DNA from: Halichondria panicea | Lineage: Eukaryota; Porifera; Demospongiae; Suberitida; Halichondriidae | Reading direction: 5' to 3' | Assembly: GCF_963675165.1 (NCBI RefSeq) | Contig: NC_087378.1 | Span: 522,562 to 586,561, forward strand | DNA length: 64,000 nucleotides | Shown: piece after piece, positions 23,043-35,010 of the stretch | Layout of the letters: every line of letters begins with the position of its first letter | How positions within the stretch are numbered: position 1 is the stretch's first letter | The notes under the pieces: model-generated | Told to the model about the DNA's origin: nothing | What the model saw: only the letters and a program-made list of their open reading frames with translations | The model's database searches: none | Program-made: the position numbers and the translations under genes

Positions 23043-24051
23043 ATGAAGAATGCAATGCCTGTTAGAGTCTTGCGAACGCTTCTTGTGCTAGCTCTAGCCT
23101 TGTCTCTCACTCAAGGACAGGAAGTGACAATAACAGTAGACCCGAGTGTGGATAACTCCGGCTGTTCCTCTGCTCAACAGCTGCGTGGTACTGGTGGAGT
23201 AGCTACTTGTAGAACACTCAATGATGCCCTGGGGAATGTATCCTTTGCCGAAAACTGTACTGTTGCCGAGGAGGACAGGGTGGATAGTGCTGTCATAAGG
23301 CTGGTGGACGGAACACATCGTTTGACAGGTATGTATGTACGTGGTGATAGGCATAGACTTCAAAGATAATAGCTTATGGACGTACGTAGATCTAGAGGTT
23401 AATATACAGTAATGAGTCAGACAGGACTGACTTTATTTTTACCTTTAGCTAGCCGACGAGAATCTATGTTGAAAATTACAACGACTAATTTTTAATTAAT
23501 TAATTAAAGTGCAATCAGTGCATTTATTAACCTTTTTAATCTCTCCTACAGAATGCCTCGGATTGATTCAAAGCCACAACATTGTGTTTGAAGCGGTCAA
23601 CACGGGTGGAGCCACACTTACTTGCTCTAGCTTCCCCAATGACAGTGATGTCTTTGACAACCTCGCAGTGTGTGCCTCGAGCAACATATCATTCCGTGGG
23701 ATCCGGTTTGAGGAGTGCGGCCCCACCTCCACAAACGTGTTCTTCAACTATACCACGGATATCACATTTGAGAACTGCACCTTTTAGTGAGTACTGCACA
23801 CACTCAGTCTAGTCTCGCAACCAGACCACTATTGTGGGTCTGGTTCTGCATGCGAGACTACTCTCAGTCTATCTAGCATGCTAGCTCTGACATACAGTAT
23901 TCCTAACCTGCATCGGTGGGATTCTTTATAATTATGCTAGTCAGCAAAACTACACAAATATATTCCATATAAATCTTGTGGCTTTTGTCTTGGCTTGGCC
24001 TAATAATTATTATGTGGTACTATTATATTGCAGCCATAGTTTACCCCCCCC

Positions 24052-24106
<55 letters not shown>

Positions 24107-24125
24107 CCCCCACACACACCCCACA

Positions 24126-24157
<32 letters not shown>

Positions 24158-27100
24158 GCCAGAACACAGGCTCCCCCCTCCAGATACAGTTCTCCACAAG
24201 AATCACTGTTATCAACACTGACTTCTTCCTCAACAACAACTCGGTTGTGGCCACACCAGATGTAGAAGAAACCAACATCGAAGAGCTGTACGGTGAAGTA
24301 ACCACTTCTGGCGGGTTCACGTTCTTCTCTCAAGGCAAAGACGCGGAAATACTCATTCAAAACTGTCGATTTATCTCAAATTCAGCAAACAGAAACGACC
24401 CAAACAACTCTCGCCCAGTGCTTCTCAAACGGAACGGACACGGTGGTGCAATATTGATACGCCTCGTTGCTACAGACAATGCATTGGTCACTATTTCTGA
24501 CTGCACTTTCACAGACAACTCAGCCCAAATTGACGGTGGTGCTATTTACATTTTTCTCTCTAGTGGTGCTTCTTCAAGTAATTTCCTGCTGAGTAACAAC
24601 ACCTTTACGAGGAATAGCGTGGAGCAAGCCTCAGGCGGAGCTGTGAGCGTCAACTCGTTTGATTTCACTTTCAATAACTCCATTTTGGTCGAGGACTGTT
24701 TATTTGTGGAGAACGTTGGAAGTGCTGGAGGGGCTTTCAGTGTGGCCCTCTACGATAGTAACCTGAACAGCACTCGACTCCCGGACATAGTGAGCTTCAC
24801 AAGATGCAGGTTTATTGGAAACACTGCTGAGAATGAAGGGACGGCCGTGGGACTGTTCTCACTCGTGCATGTCGACCAGATTGGGTTCCCCATCAGCTTC
24901 ATTGATTGGTGAGTACTAGTTGGGTCGGCTGTTACTTAGGAGCTAAGGTTCTACTTGTATCGCAACAACATACGTATAGGACTGTTGTTTATACGATGTA
25001 CCCTCAAATGTGTATATAAGTATTGTATTTCAGCAATTGATTCGTATGCAATGCTACTGAATTGTATTATACAAATGTGCAATTCCCCTTCTGACACTCT
25101 CTCCCTGCTGCAGTGTGTTTGAGAACAACACGTCCCTAGAGGACAACCAAGACACCAGTGCCATTGCTGCATTCAGATTCCCCACAGTTTTCTCTGGCTA
25201 CAACAACTTCACGGGGAACATCGGAGGAGGTATCACACTGCTCAATACAAGGATGGAGGTCAATGGCAGCCTCTGGTTCCAGGCTAACAGAGCTGTGTTT
25301 GGTGCCGGCCTCGCCATGGACGATCGATGTCTGGTCAGTGTCCATTTCATACATTTTGTGTACCTTGCTTGTAGTTTAGCTCACTTCCAAATTGCCTATG
25401 CAGTATAATTATAGCGCAATGGTACAAACTATGTAAATGTGTTAAACTAGCTGTAATCATCCCTCCCACCCACTCCCGGAGCCCCTCCCCTTGTTGATGT
25501 ATTTTCATACTGGTACCATTTCTCTACTCATTGTTGTCTGACTCTCCTCTCTCCTCCACAGCTTGAGATCAGTCCTAACACTCAGATCACCTTCCTCGAG
25601 AACGTGGCCACTGAAGCAGGTGCCGGTATTTATGTAGAGTTCCCTCCCATCAGGCAAGTGAACTGTTACCTCCAATCAGGCAGCTACATGTTTATAGCTA
25701 CCTGCTGACATATTCATTTTGCTGAGGTTGATATGTCATTTAAATAATTCCGTCTCTGATTCAATCTTTCTAACTTCAATTATTCGCAGGTTTGTGGTAG
25801 ATATTTTCAACCGGCTGTGCTTCCTGCAATACAAAGACCCACAGGGCAGAGATGTGGAGCCTCAGGAGTGGAAGGTGGGTTAGAGTTGTAGTTCTTCAAG
25901 TGTTTCAACAGTCTTTTTCATTCAGAGAAGTTATCTCAGAGAAATAGCCTCTCGTGTTAAGAGCGTTGTGTTATTGTTCTGTGCTGTCAATGGTCGTGGT
26001 AGACTGAGCTAGTCGTACGATGTTAATTTGTTCTCCCCATTGTCTTAGGGTGTGTCGATCAATTTCATCCGTAATGAAGCTCGACTGAGTGGGGCCGCCA
26101 TATTCGCCTCTGACATGCAGCAGTGTAGTTGGCTTGGCAATAACTTCACCACTGATGATTCCATCATATTCAAGCGGCCCGAGGGCTACAGTCCTAACGA
26201 GTACTACCCCTTCAATTACATGTGAGTTTCATTCCTCAGCTCAAGATTGTAGACACAGCCTACCCCCTCCAGATACACGTTATTAAGTGTAAGTAGTACC
26301 CTTCACATTCGTCCCCAAATGTATGCCTACTTATGATTAGCCTTGGTTTATTGGCAATATTTGGCTACCCCCGTCTCCCTATATGCGTTCTTAGTATAAT
26401 AAGCTAGAACTGGTGTAGGTTAAGCACTCAGATGTTGATTACAGTTGCTACTCGACCTATTCCTCTCTCCCCCACGTATGTAGGGAGAACAGACTGCGGC
26501 CTGAGGGTAGGAACGTGTCACAGTTGACGGACTCGGACCTGGCAACATCACCATCCAAAATCCTTCTCAACATTTCAATGGTGAGTGAAGTATCGTAGGT
26601 CTACTTCACCACCAAATTTGCTAGCCAACTTGAGTGGTTAATGGTTAGTTGACTTTGTTAATCTCAACAATAAAAGTAGACATACATAGTCAAAGTTCCC
26701 CTATAATGAAAGTGTTTATACCCCCCTTAGAATAGATACATGTACATGATGGACACCCCATGTGACTTATTAACAGTAAGTAGCCACATTCATGCTAGCT
26801 CTTTTCCTGCAGTTTGAGTATGTACAGCCTGGAGAGACACTTCAGATCAGTCTCCTCGCCACAGACCAAGTGGAGAACAGCAGGGAGGCAGTCTGGTCAC
26901 TGGAGGCACCCTCCTCCACTGCAGTCAGTCATTATGTGTCTTACTCTCTTTGTGTTTGCATACATGTGTATACTTACATGTGCTCTACGTACGTTATAGC
27001 ATTGCCTTTAAGCTACAGTGGACAGAAACTAATTCTTTCTTGATATCTCCCTCCTCAGAATATAGACGCCCTCTCTGCCAACACCAATACCTACCCCTAT

Positions 27101-30100
27101 CAGGTCCCAGCCGTGCAAAACCTCCCTGGAATCTCAGTCATACCTGGTCAGTAGGAACTGTAGCTGTCTTACATACTGGATTATAATGAACCTGCAGTTT
27201 CTTTTAGCCTGGCTTCTCTAGGCTAGATCCATCAACTCTGTACTATCATGAGAACAGGCACTAAAATCCTTTAATTTACACTTATCTCTCATTCTTTATG
27301 TTGTACAGGTTCTCAAGACTTGTCCAGCGTGAGCTCTAACTTCTCCTCCCAATTTAACCTCACTTTTTCGCTACTCAGAACGCTGGTACGTACAATATTG
27401 TGTGATGTGTACTGTATATCTACATCTACTTGTACTAACAACTCTAAGATTCGTATACTATATATACTACATAGTAATACTGTGGTCATGTTTATCTACT
27501 CGTTCTTTCCTTCCTCTCTTGTCCAGGGCTCGGCATCGACCCTCCCCCTGGAAGTGCTAGGCTGTCACCCGGGTTACATACTGGACACTGCCGGGAACTG
27601 TGCCTGTGACACGAGCAACAGTGACATACTGAGATGTGATGACAACAACCGATACCTCTATCTCAGAGTGAGTACCCTAGCTGCCATCTGTCAGGGAGTT
27701 GCATAAAATAGCCTGTTCCTCTCCCCTTGATTCTATAGAGTCTGGGATAGTACTTACTTACTCAGACATCTGCAGCCATAGTTTGTTATTATTGTATACA
27801 TAATTATAAGTACACTCTTGTGTACACTATACGGCATTTTTAGCTTTCATTTTCATTTCATAAATGACCTGGAGATAGGACTACCCCATCCCCTTATACA
27901 CTTTGCTTGATTCCCCCCCTCTCTGCTCACCTCCACACACAGGAGGGTGTTTGGGGGAGCGAGAGCAGTGGTCGTGGGTTGATCACGGCGAGGGTACAGC
28001 CTGGCTATGTGAACTGTAAGAGACAAGGACGACTGCAGGGATGCCTCTTTGTCTTTGATGACCCTGACAGCCAATGCAGGGATGGGAGAAAAGGTCAGCC
28101 GGCCAGTACAAACACGAAAAGAGAAGTACCGTATTACTGCATCCAACATAATTATACATTTGCAACAACAAAAATCTCAATACCTATAACCGCTATAATA
28201 CTGGTACTTATAAAAAATTAGGAGTCTACGATCCTTAATTGCCAGATTGCAAAAGTTATATATCGCACATTTTAGACTAGTAATAATACGGTAACTGTCT
28301 TATCCGTACAGGTCCATTGTGTGGTCAGTGCGAAGATAATTACTCGGTGACCTTTGACCTCCAGGACTGCATGGCGACACCCTGCTACGCTGGCCTGGTT
28401 GTGTTCATACTATATTGTGAGTTGGCATGCACATAGCAATCCTTACTAGGTGCCTACTAAATTGAGACCAGCTGTTTCGTGTTCAGTCTTCGTGCTTTAC
28501 CGCTAAAATATAAGGTCAAAGCTTCTTTCCACTTTGAACTGGATTGTTTATTAGACTGAAGAATTTATGTTTTGCACATGTTAAGGTATGTAAGTGACAA
28601 TCTTTGTCTATTCCTCAGGTCTGGGAGTTGTGGCTTTTTGTCTGATTGTCCTCGTAGTGAACAAAGGTCTACCAAACGAGCTCAAGGGATTCTTCTTCTA
28701 TGTTCAGGTAGGTACTGCTCAGACCTTTGCTGTCATTACCACAATATAGCTATAATAATCGTAATATATATAGCTACTAACAATACTTCATATGTATGCA
28801 AGCTTAGACAATATCTAGCCCAGCAGATGTTCAAGCTTGCGTGTAGACACTTAACAATAGAATTGAGTAGTGTACCAGAGTTTAACTTCATGTGCAGGTG
28901 ATAGGCTTGGTGTACAGGCCGTATCAGGTGGTGCAGACAACAGAGACGCAGGTGGACACTAGGGTGAGTGGAGATACAGCTGTAGTGTATTTAGTCTGTC
29001 AAATGGAGATGAATTATTGTAGCAGAGGCTATCCTAATTCTCAAAGTGTACTTATTTCACCAACCTCCCTCCCACCACACACACACACACACACACACAC
29101 ACCCACACACCCACACACAGGTGTTGAGTATAGTACTCAACCTGCTGGGATTCAGTGTGCCCATCCCCCTCTGTCTGTGGGAGGGGATCCAGGCTCAGCA
29201 CATCGCGTTGCTAGGATACATACCCCCTGCATTGGCCCTATTCACCATCATTGGATATGTTATTGCGTGAGTTGCTCAGTGTAACACAGAGTGGTAGGTA
29301 CTGTAGGAAGACCTCCCCCTGGGGATTAAAGTCATCCATTTCTAGATGTAACTAAGTACTGTAGGGAGCAGGCAGCAAATAAGACCTTAAGCTACCTCTA
29401 GGTACCATGCCTATACATTGTAGATACTGTTGTATCTGTATAGACATGTACAATCCTTATGTTACAGTACATGTACATGGCTGGTGGTGTAGATTGATAC
29501 TTGTATGTATATGCTTCTAGCCTAACTGTGTTTGCCATTATATAGCCTGTCTGTATAATACATAGCTGTACTGTTATAAGTATCCCCTCCCCCTCAGTGC
29601 TCAGTGGATCAATGCCCTGGGCAAGCACTCCGCCCTCAAGGCACTCACCTTTATATCACTCTTTGTGTACAAGTACGTGGCAGACACAGCCTTCATATTT
29701 GTCAGCTGTCTACCTACTGACCTCGGATTTGTGAGTTAAACAAACTAATGCCTCAGTGATCACACTTGCTGTGTGCAGTGCAGCCCTCGGCCACTAACTC
29801 TTGCCAATATCTCTGGCATGTTACACTTGGTGCTTAAGCAAGAATTAATAGTGCTTTTGGCCAGCTTTGTTGAATCATTTTGTTCTGTATACTGTTTTTA
29901 CAGCTAGCCCATGTACCCCTGTGCAGGTGTTTCAATACGATGGCTCTGTCCTGTGTACCGGGGTGGAGTTTGGATTTCTGTTTGCTATTGGCCTAATCTT
30001 TGTCGCCTTTTTTGTCTTTCCGACACCCGTCGCTCTCGTGTATATCTGTGAGAGGAGACCTCTGGTAAGCCACTCCCAGACACACCCATTTCCGTTCCTA

Positions 30101-30907
30101 GGTCACTCATACTTAAGAGCGTTTCCATACTCGAGCAATTAGCATTATACAGAAGCTGTTCACTTGTGTGTGGCTTTAATCAACTTTCAGCCGGGTACCA
30201 TAATTTGTACTGTCACTGTGACTATACATACGTTAACTGTTGTGAGTTGTTTGTTTATTCTCTGCAGATGTTTCAGCACTATGCTGATGTTCTCACTCAA
30301 GGGCTGAAAACAAAGCATCGTTGGTGGGGAGGGTGGGACTTGGGGCGGAGACTGCCATTCGTTGTCATAGCAGCATTCATTGTACACGTCAGACCATCAG
30401 TCATTCTGGTAAGCTAGTGTACACGTACAGAAGCACATAAGAGCTGACTTACATGTACCCACTGCATGTCCCCCATTTAATCAATCAATGGTTCAGGGAC
30501 TCTTTCAGCTGGCATAACTTGAATTCCGTGGATCCAATTTCAACGATTTTCTGATTTTCTGAAAGCTTAGAAAGAGACCTTTCAAATGGTGTCATCAAAG
30601 TTCCTATTTTAAAGATAGCCAATTTGGCCATACCCATGGATTATATATATATAATATAGCCCACGGTCCAAGGCCGAAAAATGACAACTTATGACCCCGA
30701 CAAAATTTGGATTGAAACACATTATTTGAAAGGTCTTATTCTAAGCTTTCAGAAAATCTTAAAATTTTTGACATTGAAAAGTTATGGCTGTGTTCAACGA
30801 CTGTTATGTACATTGCACAGTATTGATGTGCGTACTGTTGCTTATATATTGTAGCTACGTCTCGATTGACCAGTACCATGCATATACCACGTACCATTCA
30901 TGTACTT

Positions 30908-30955
<48 letters not shown>

Positions 30956-31738
30956 CATGATGAGCCTGGCTGCTTTGGGAGTCCTCATCATTCATGTGTT
31001 TACCAAACCCTTTGAGAAGATGTATATCAATGTCATAGAGGCAGCCATCTTGCTCAACCTGCTCATGGTCACAGCTGCCTTCCTGGATCCCTCGAACAGT
31101 CCCGTCCCATTCGCCTTCAGTACCATACTGGTCCTGCTGCCTTATGTCTACGCTGCCGGCTACATCAGCTACACGATTGGATACATGATCTGGTGAGATA
31201 TTGACTCTAATGTAAAGAATAAACTTATAATTATGATCAGAATTACGTACATACCTCTGTAAGTTGTTGGCCATATCAATATAAGGGTATTCCCCAAAAG
31301 TGCATATTACTCAATATTGATGAAGCTTTTTTCGTATTGGTAATTAAGCTAATCAAATGTTTTAGTTGAAGTTACCTAACCAGCTCAGCTACCATGTACA
31401 GTGAATAATAGACTGCCTTAGGCTATTAGAATTGTCAACTCTTATGGGGCCCAATGTGAAGAATTGTTATAATTAATATCTACAGGAGTCGTGTTAAGAA
31501 GATGATGAAGAAGCCTGACCTTGATAGCAAGAGTGTAGACCTCATCAATGCACCGACTGATGAGCAGGAGGTAGCCACCAGCACAAATAATACAGCAACT
31601 AGTGGTACAGGTTCAGCAGCTGGCACGTCTGGTGGTAAGACGACCTCGGGAGATAGTAGGCCACTGTCTGGTGAACCCAGGAGACCCACTATCTTGGGAA
31701 ACTCTATCGAACTAAGAGAACCATTACTAGAAGATTAA
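23043..31738 (+). CDS. Beta-helix / multi-TM membrane protein, 22 exons
   Basis: The signal peptide at 23043 (MKNAMPVRVLRTLLVLALAL) is followed by beta-helix repeats encoded by 23552-23786, 24159-24908, about 25114-25334 and following exons. There is a Cys-rich linker (GCHPGYILD, then GPLCGQCEDN, exon 28312-28419) and about nine membrane spans (exons from 28619 to 31193). The last exon, about 31486-31738, encodes a Ser/Thr-rich cytosolic tail ending LREPLLED. Three introns end in long CA repeats placed directly against the acceptor (24158, 29120, 30953). One intron begins with GC (after the exon ending near 25655; phase gives PPIR then FVVD). Exon 3 must start at 24159, because the other nearby AG choices give a stop or the wrong frame. 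It is homologous to the 4354-8193 and 15061-22774 products in the segments around LGRRLPF and INVIEAAILLNLL. Its role is unknown. Confidence 0.83.
23808..23861. repeat. Small fold-back repeat in intron 2
   Basis: TAGTCTCGCAACCAGACC is followed, after a short loop, by GGTCTGGTTCTGCATGCGAG plus ACTA. The arms are imperfect complements, giving a hairpin of about 54 bp that looks like a tiny MITE. Confidence 0.6.
24049..24158 (+). repeat. Poly-C / (CA)n tract running into an acceptor
   Basis: Starts with about ten C, then about 100 bp of CA repeats broken by C runs and one ATA, ending CACAG at 24158. The next base is the first of exon 3. Confidence 0.92.
29080..29120 (+). repeat. (CA)n tract ending at an acceptor
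   Basis: CA repeat with two CCC breaks, ending CACAG. The exon beginning at 29121 encodes a membrane span of the beta-helix/TM protein. Confidence 0.9.
30503..30790. mobile_element. Fold-back element, copy 1
   Basis: About 288 bp with near-complete inverted arms. The left half (GCATAACTTGAA, then GATTTTCTGAAAGCTTAG) is answered by AAGCTTTCAGAAAATC and AAAGTTATGGCTG on the right. It shares most of its sequence with 61485-61780. Both copies lie in introns of plus-strand genes in the same direction. No coding sequence. Confidence 0.75.
30909..30953 (+). repeat. (CA)n tract ending at an acceptor
   Basis: Uninterrupted CA repeat ending CACAG at 30953. Exon 21 of the beta-helix/TM gene starts at 30954 (TTCATGATGAGCC). 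Confidence 0.92.
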
Positions 31739-31969
31739 TTTGATAAAGTATTTTTGTTCAACTTCTTAATTTTTATGCTATTGTCAGTGAATTAATTTTT
31801 TTATGAACATTTTTTATGTTATTGCCCGTCTCTTGATATAAATATACCTACATTGAATTTATGGCATAATATATGAAAATCACATAACCTGTTAGATCAA
31901 TGAAAAAGTAAATAGATGGATGGAATGCATATGAAATACGGAGCGAGGTAGTGTGAACACAAAACAGTA

Positions 31970-32183
31970 TCACGTCAGTTCTGGCAGATCGGCTAGATAC
32001 TGGTCTAGAACGTTATTTTCCCTCCAGTAATTGAAAGTATTAAAGTCTTCTTTGATGTTGCAAGCCTCAATGTCTACCACGCTAGCTACAGGAGTAGCAG
32101 AGTCAGTCTCATCTTGAGCGGCTGCCTCTGTGTACTTGAGTGGGGAGAATTGAACGTCTGCAAGCCTCTTCAGGTCCGTGTAG

Positions 32184-32229
<46 letters not shown>

Positions 32230-34935
32230 TATAAGGTGGGCAGTTAATATGTGTGGGCGTGTGTGGTACCGTATAGCCGGTAATTTTGGTTAGTACACAT
32301 TTTTGTATGAACTGCCCTTCATATTTAATTGACACAGCTCAGGATAGTTGAGCATATTATTTTGTGGTAGAATAATTTCGTAGTTTTAATTTTCGTATGA
32401 TGCTCTACAATACGAAATCTACGAAAATAACCCGCTATACGGTATATCTTTACGAGCATTAATACACTTACTTGGACTGGAAGGAGACTGAGAGCTTGTG
32501 CTTGATAAGGCCCTGTGTGAAAGGAGGGGGTGGGGTTAGGGGGTGTGGTTAGTACTACTCATCAGGTGTGAGCAGCTCGGTACAAACAACATACCTTGTG
32601 ATTGACCGTGAATATTCTTGACGGGGGAATCTCAACTTGCACATATGACATAGCGTCCTGTATATTGAATTGAATAAGTTTATCCACAGGGGAAAAGGTC
32701 ACACATAGGCAATATTGCCTTACAAAGGTGCTTCCCATGAGTATACACAATACATAGAGACATTACTTCAGTGGCTTCATTCAGGCACATCTTTACTATG
32801 GCTTAAAAAGATGAACCAACCGTGTCTTATCAGGATTACCTCTGCCTCTATGACAGAGCATCCTGTATTCACAATAACCATGCATAGAGACATTACGCCA
32901 GTGGCCTCTTTCAATTCTTTACTATGGCTTAAGGATCTAATGCAACATGCATGCATACTGTATCCATACACACAAATGTACAGCTATGCACACATTATAT
33001 ACTGTCTCTTACACTTGGTTTGTTGCCAAATCCAGCGTGGAAAGGATTGAAATCGTCCGGAAAGAGGTTTCTGATTTGCTTCAGACACTCAATTTTGAAC
33101 TCTTCAGGTTTCTTCTCAATCACCTCCCTGGATAGCACAACAGAACAGTTATTTAAATTTTACCATGTACACTGTATAATAATATGTGCTACTCTGTGCA
33201 CTTCATGCAGACAACGAGGCACTCAACAACAGTCTCTGCTAAGGCTACCACACCTGCAGCTGTAGCTACACATGTAGTGGAGGAAATGCAGATTTCGCCT
33301 AGGTACTCTGTTTACAATGCATCAGTGACTCACTTTCTGAAGGCTATGTAGAGTGAGAATGGAGCCAGGAAGAGTGGTCCATCTGGTAGGGAGCACGAGC
33401 CACGCTTGATGTTGCGCAGAAACTCTTTAGTGTAGCCAGCCTGTACAATATACACGGGGGTAATGTAGACAGTGATACAACCATGATAACTATTGCACAG
33501 ACTTACCTGTCCTATTGCTCTAGCAGAGAGGTACATGATGTGGTAGCCGTTGTGTGATATACAACCATACAACTCCACCTGCAAAAGCAATTTAGTATGT
33601 ACGGTACAATTAAAATTTGGAAATTAAATCTCACCACTCCGTTCTGTGTCCAGTCTTTGCCTAGAAATGGTAGCACTTGTCCTGCAACATCAGATCTGAA
33701 GAAAAATGTTGTAGCTTATAATTATGTAATCATTTATTTTTATACAGACCTGGTGATTGTGCCGTCAATGTCCGAGACGACGATTTTGTCAAAGTAGTTC
33801 CACAAGTAGAGAGTACACTGAGCCTTGGTAGTACCCTATATAGCAACAGGAAGGGGGGCAATCATCAATACAATCATAAAATAGCTTAGTTGTGGTAGTG
33901 AGGGGTCTTAAATGCTCTTGGTAAGAATCAACCATAGTAGAAGCCCAACTTATCTCCACCATTAGCTACTAAACATTCAGACACACAATCTGCTAGCATT
34001 CTACTCTCCTGTTGTCCTAGTTTAAGGCCTACCTGGTACTTAGTGGTGACAGAGAACGTGACAGTGTTAGCCCCAGGCTTGAGAGGGAGACTAGCCAGCT
34101 GCTCTGAAGAGGGAGTCGTTGTGAACCCAGTCTTCTTCTTCTTGAGTGACCTCTGTCGCGGTCGCACCGGTTGTTCTTGTTCGTCATCCGATGAGAGGAT
34201 GTCTATCTTCCCGCTCTCAATGGCGAGGCTCTTACTACGCTCCACGTGGTCCCACTTACGAGGAGAACCTATCGGAGTACAGCCCTCGCTCTTGGCCTTG
34301 CTCTGAAGGGCATAGAAAATAAAAATGTGAATAAGCTAACAATAATTATTGTGGTAAGAAGTAAGAAGGGGAATTTTACTCTTAAATTTAAAAGCTCTAC
34401 AAATTTAAAAGCTCTACAAAAAGGCCGCCCAAACAACATTAATCTAATCTTGAATTGTAACTTCTTATGAATACACGTCTAACCTCCAAATCCTCATTAT
34501 CTTCAATGTCCTTGGACCACCTTCCCCAGAATAACCATGACGACTTCTGAGGCTGAATAAATATGAACGGCAAGATGAGGTAAGTTCTGACAATGCAACT
34601 TGAAGAGGATATTGAACAATGTTGTACTTTTTTAAAGCCACATTTGAAATTATCAATAATCTACCGGTACTCAAAATTAATCTGACAGCTAGACTGCATA
34701 ACAGTACCTTTATAACTTTCTTGGGCATGAGTTTCTTAGTCAGTTTGTCTTGTGCTGGCTCTGGGAGCACTTGGAGGAAGGCTATGGAGGAGAGCAGTAG
34801 AGCAGAGGCTGTCTGCCAGTTGTAGTATTTGCCATCAACTAGCACCACCAAACTAGGGTTGGTGAATATGGCAGCTGGATCAGCACAGAAGTCAGAATAG
34901 GGAACTTGAGCACCCTGGAATTGCTCTGTGTGTGT

Positions 34936-35010
<75 letters not shown>

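Noticed and set aside
26241-26290. Repeat of the exon 3 start (CCCCCTCCAGATACA) in a later intron
   Set aside because: Only about 15 bp is shared; a chance pyrimidine-tract match is likely.
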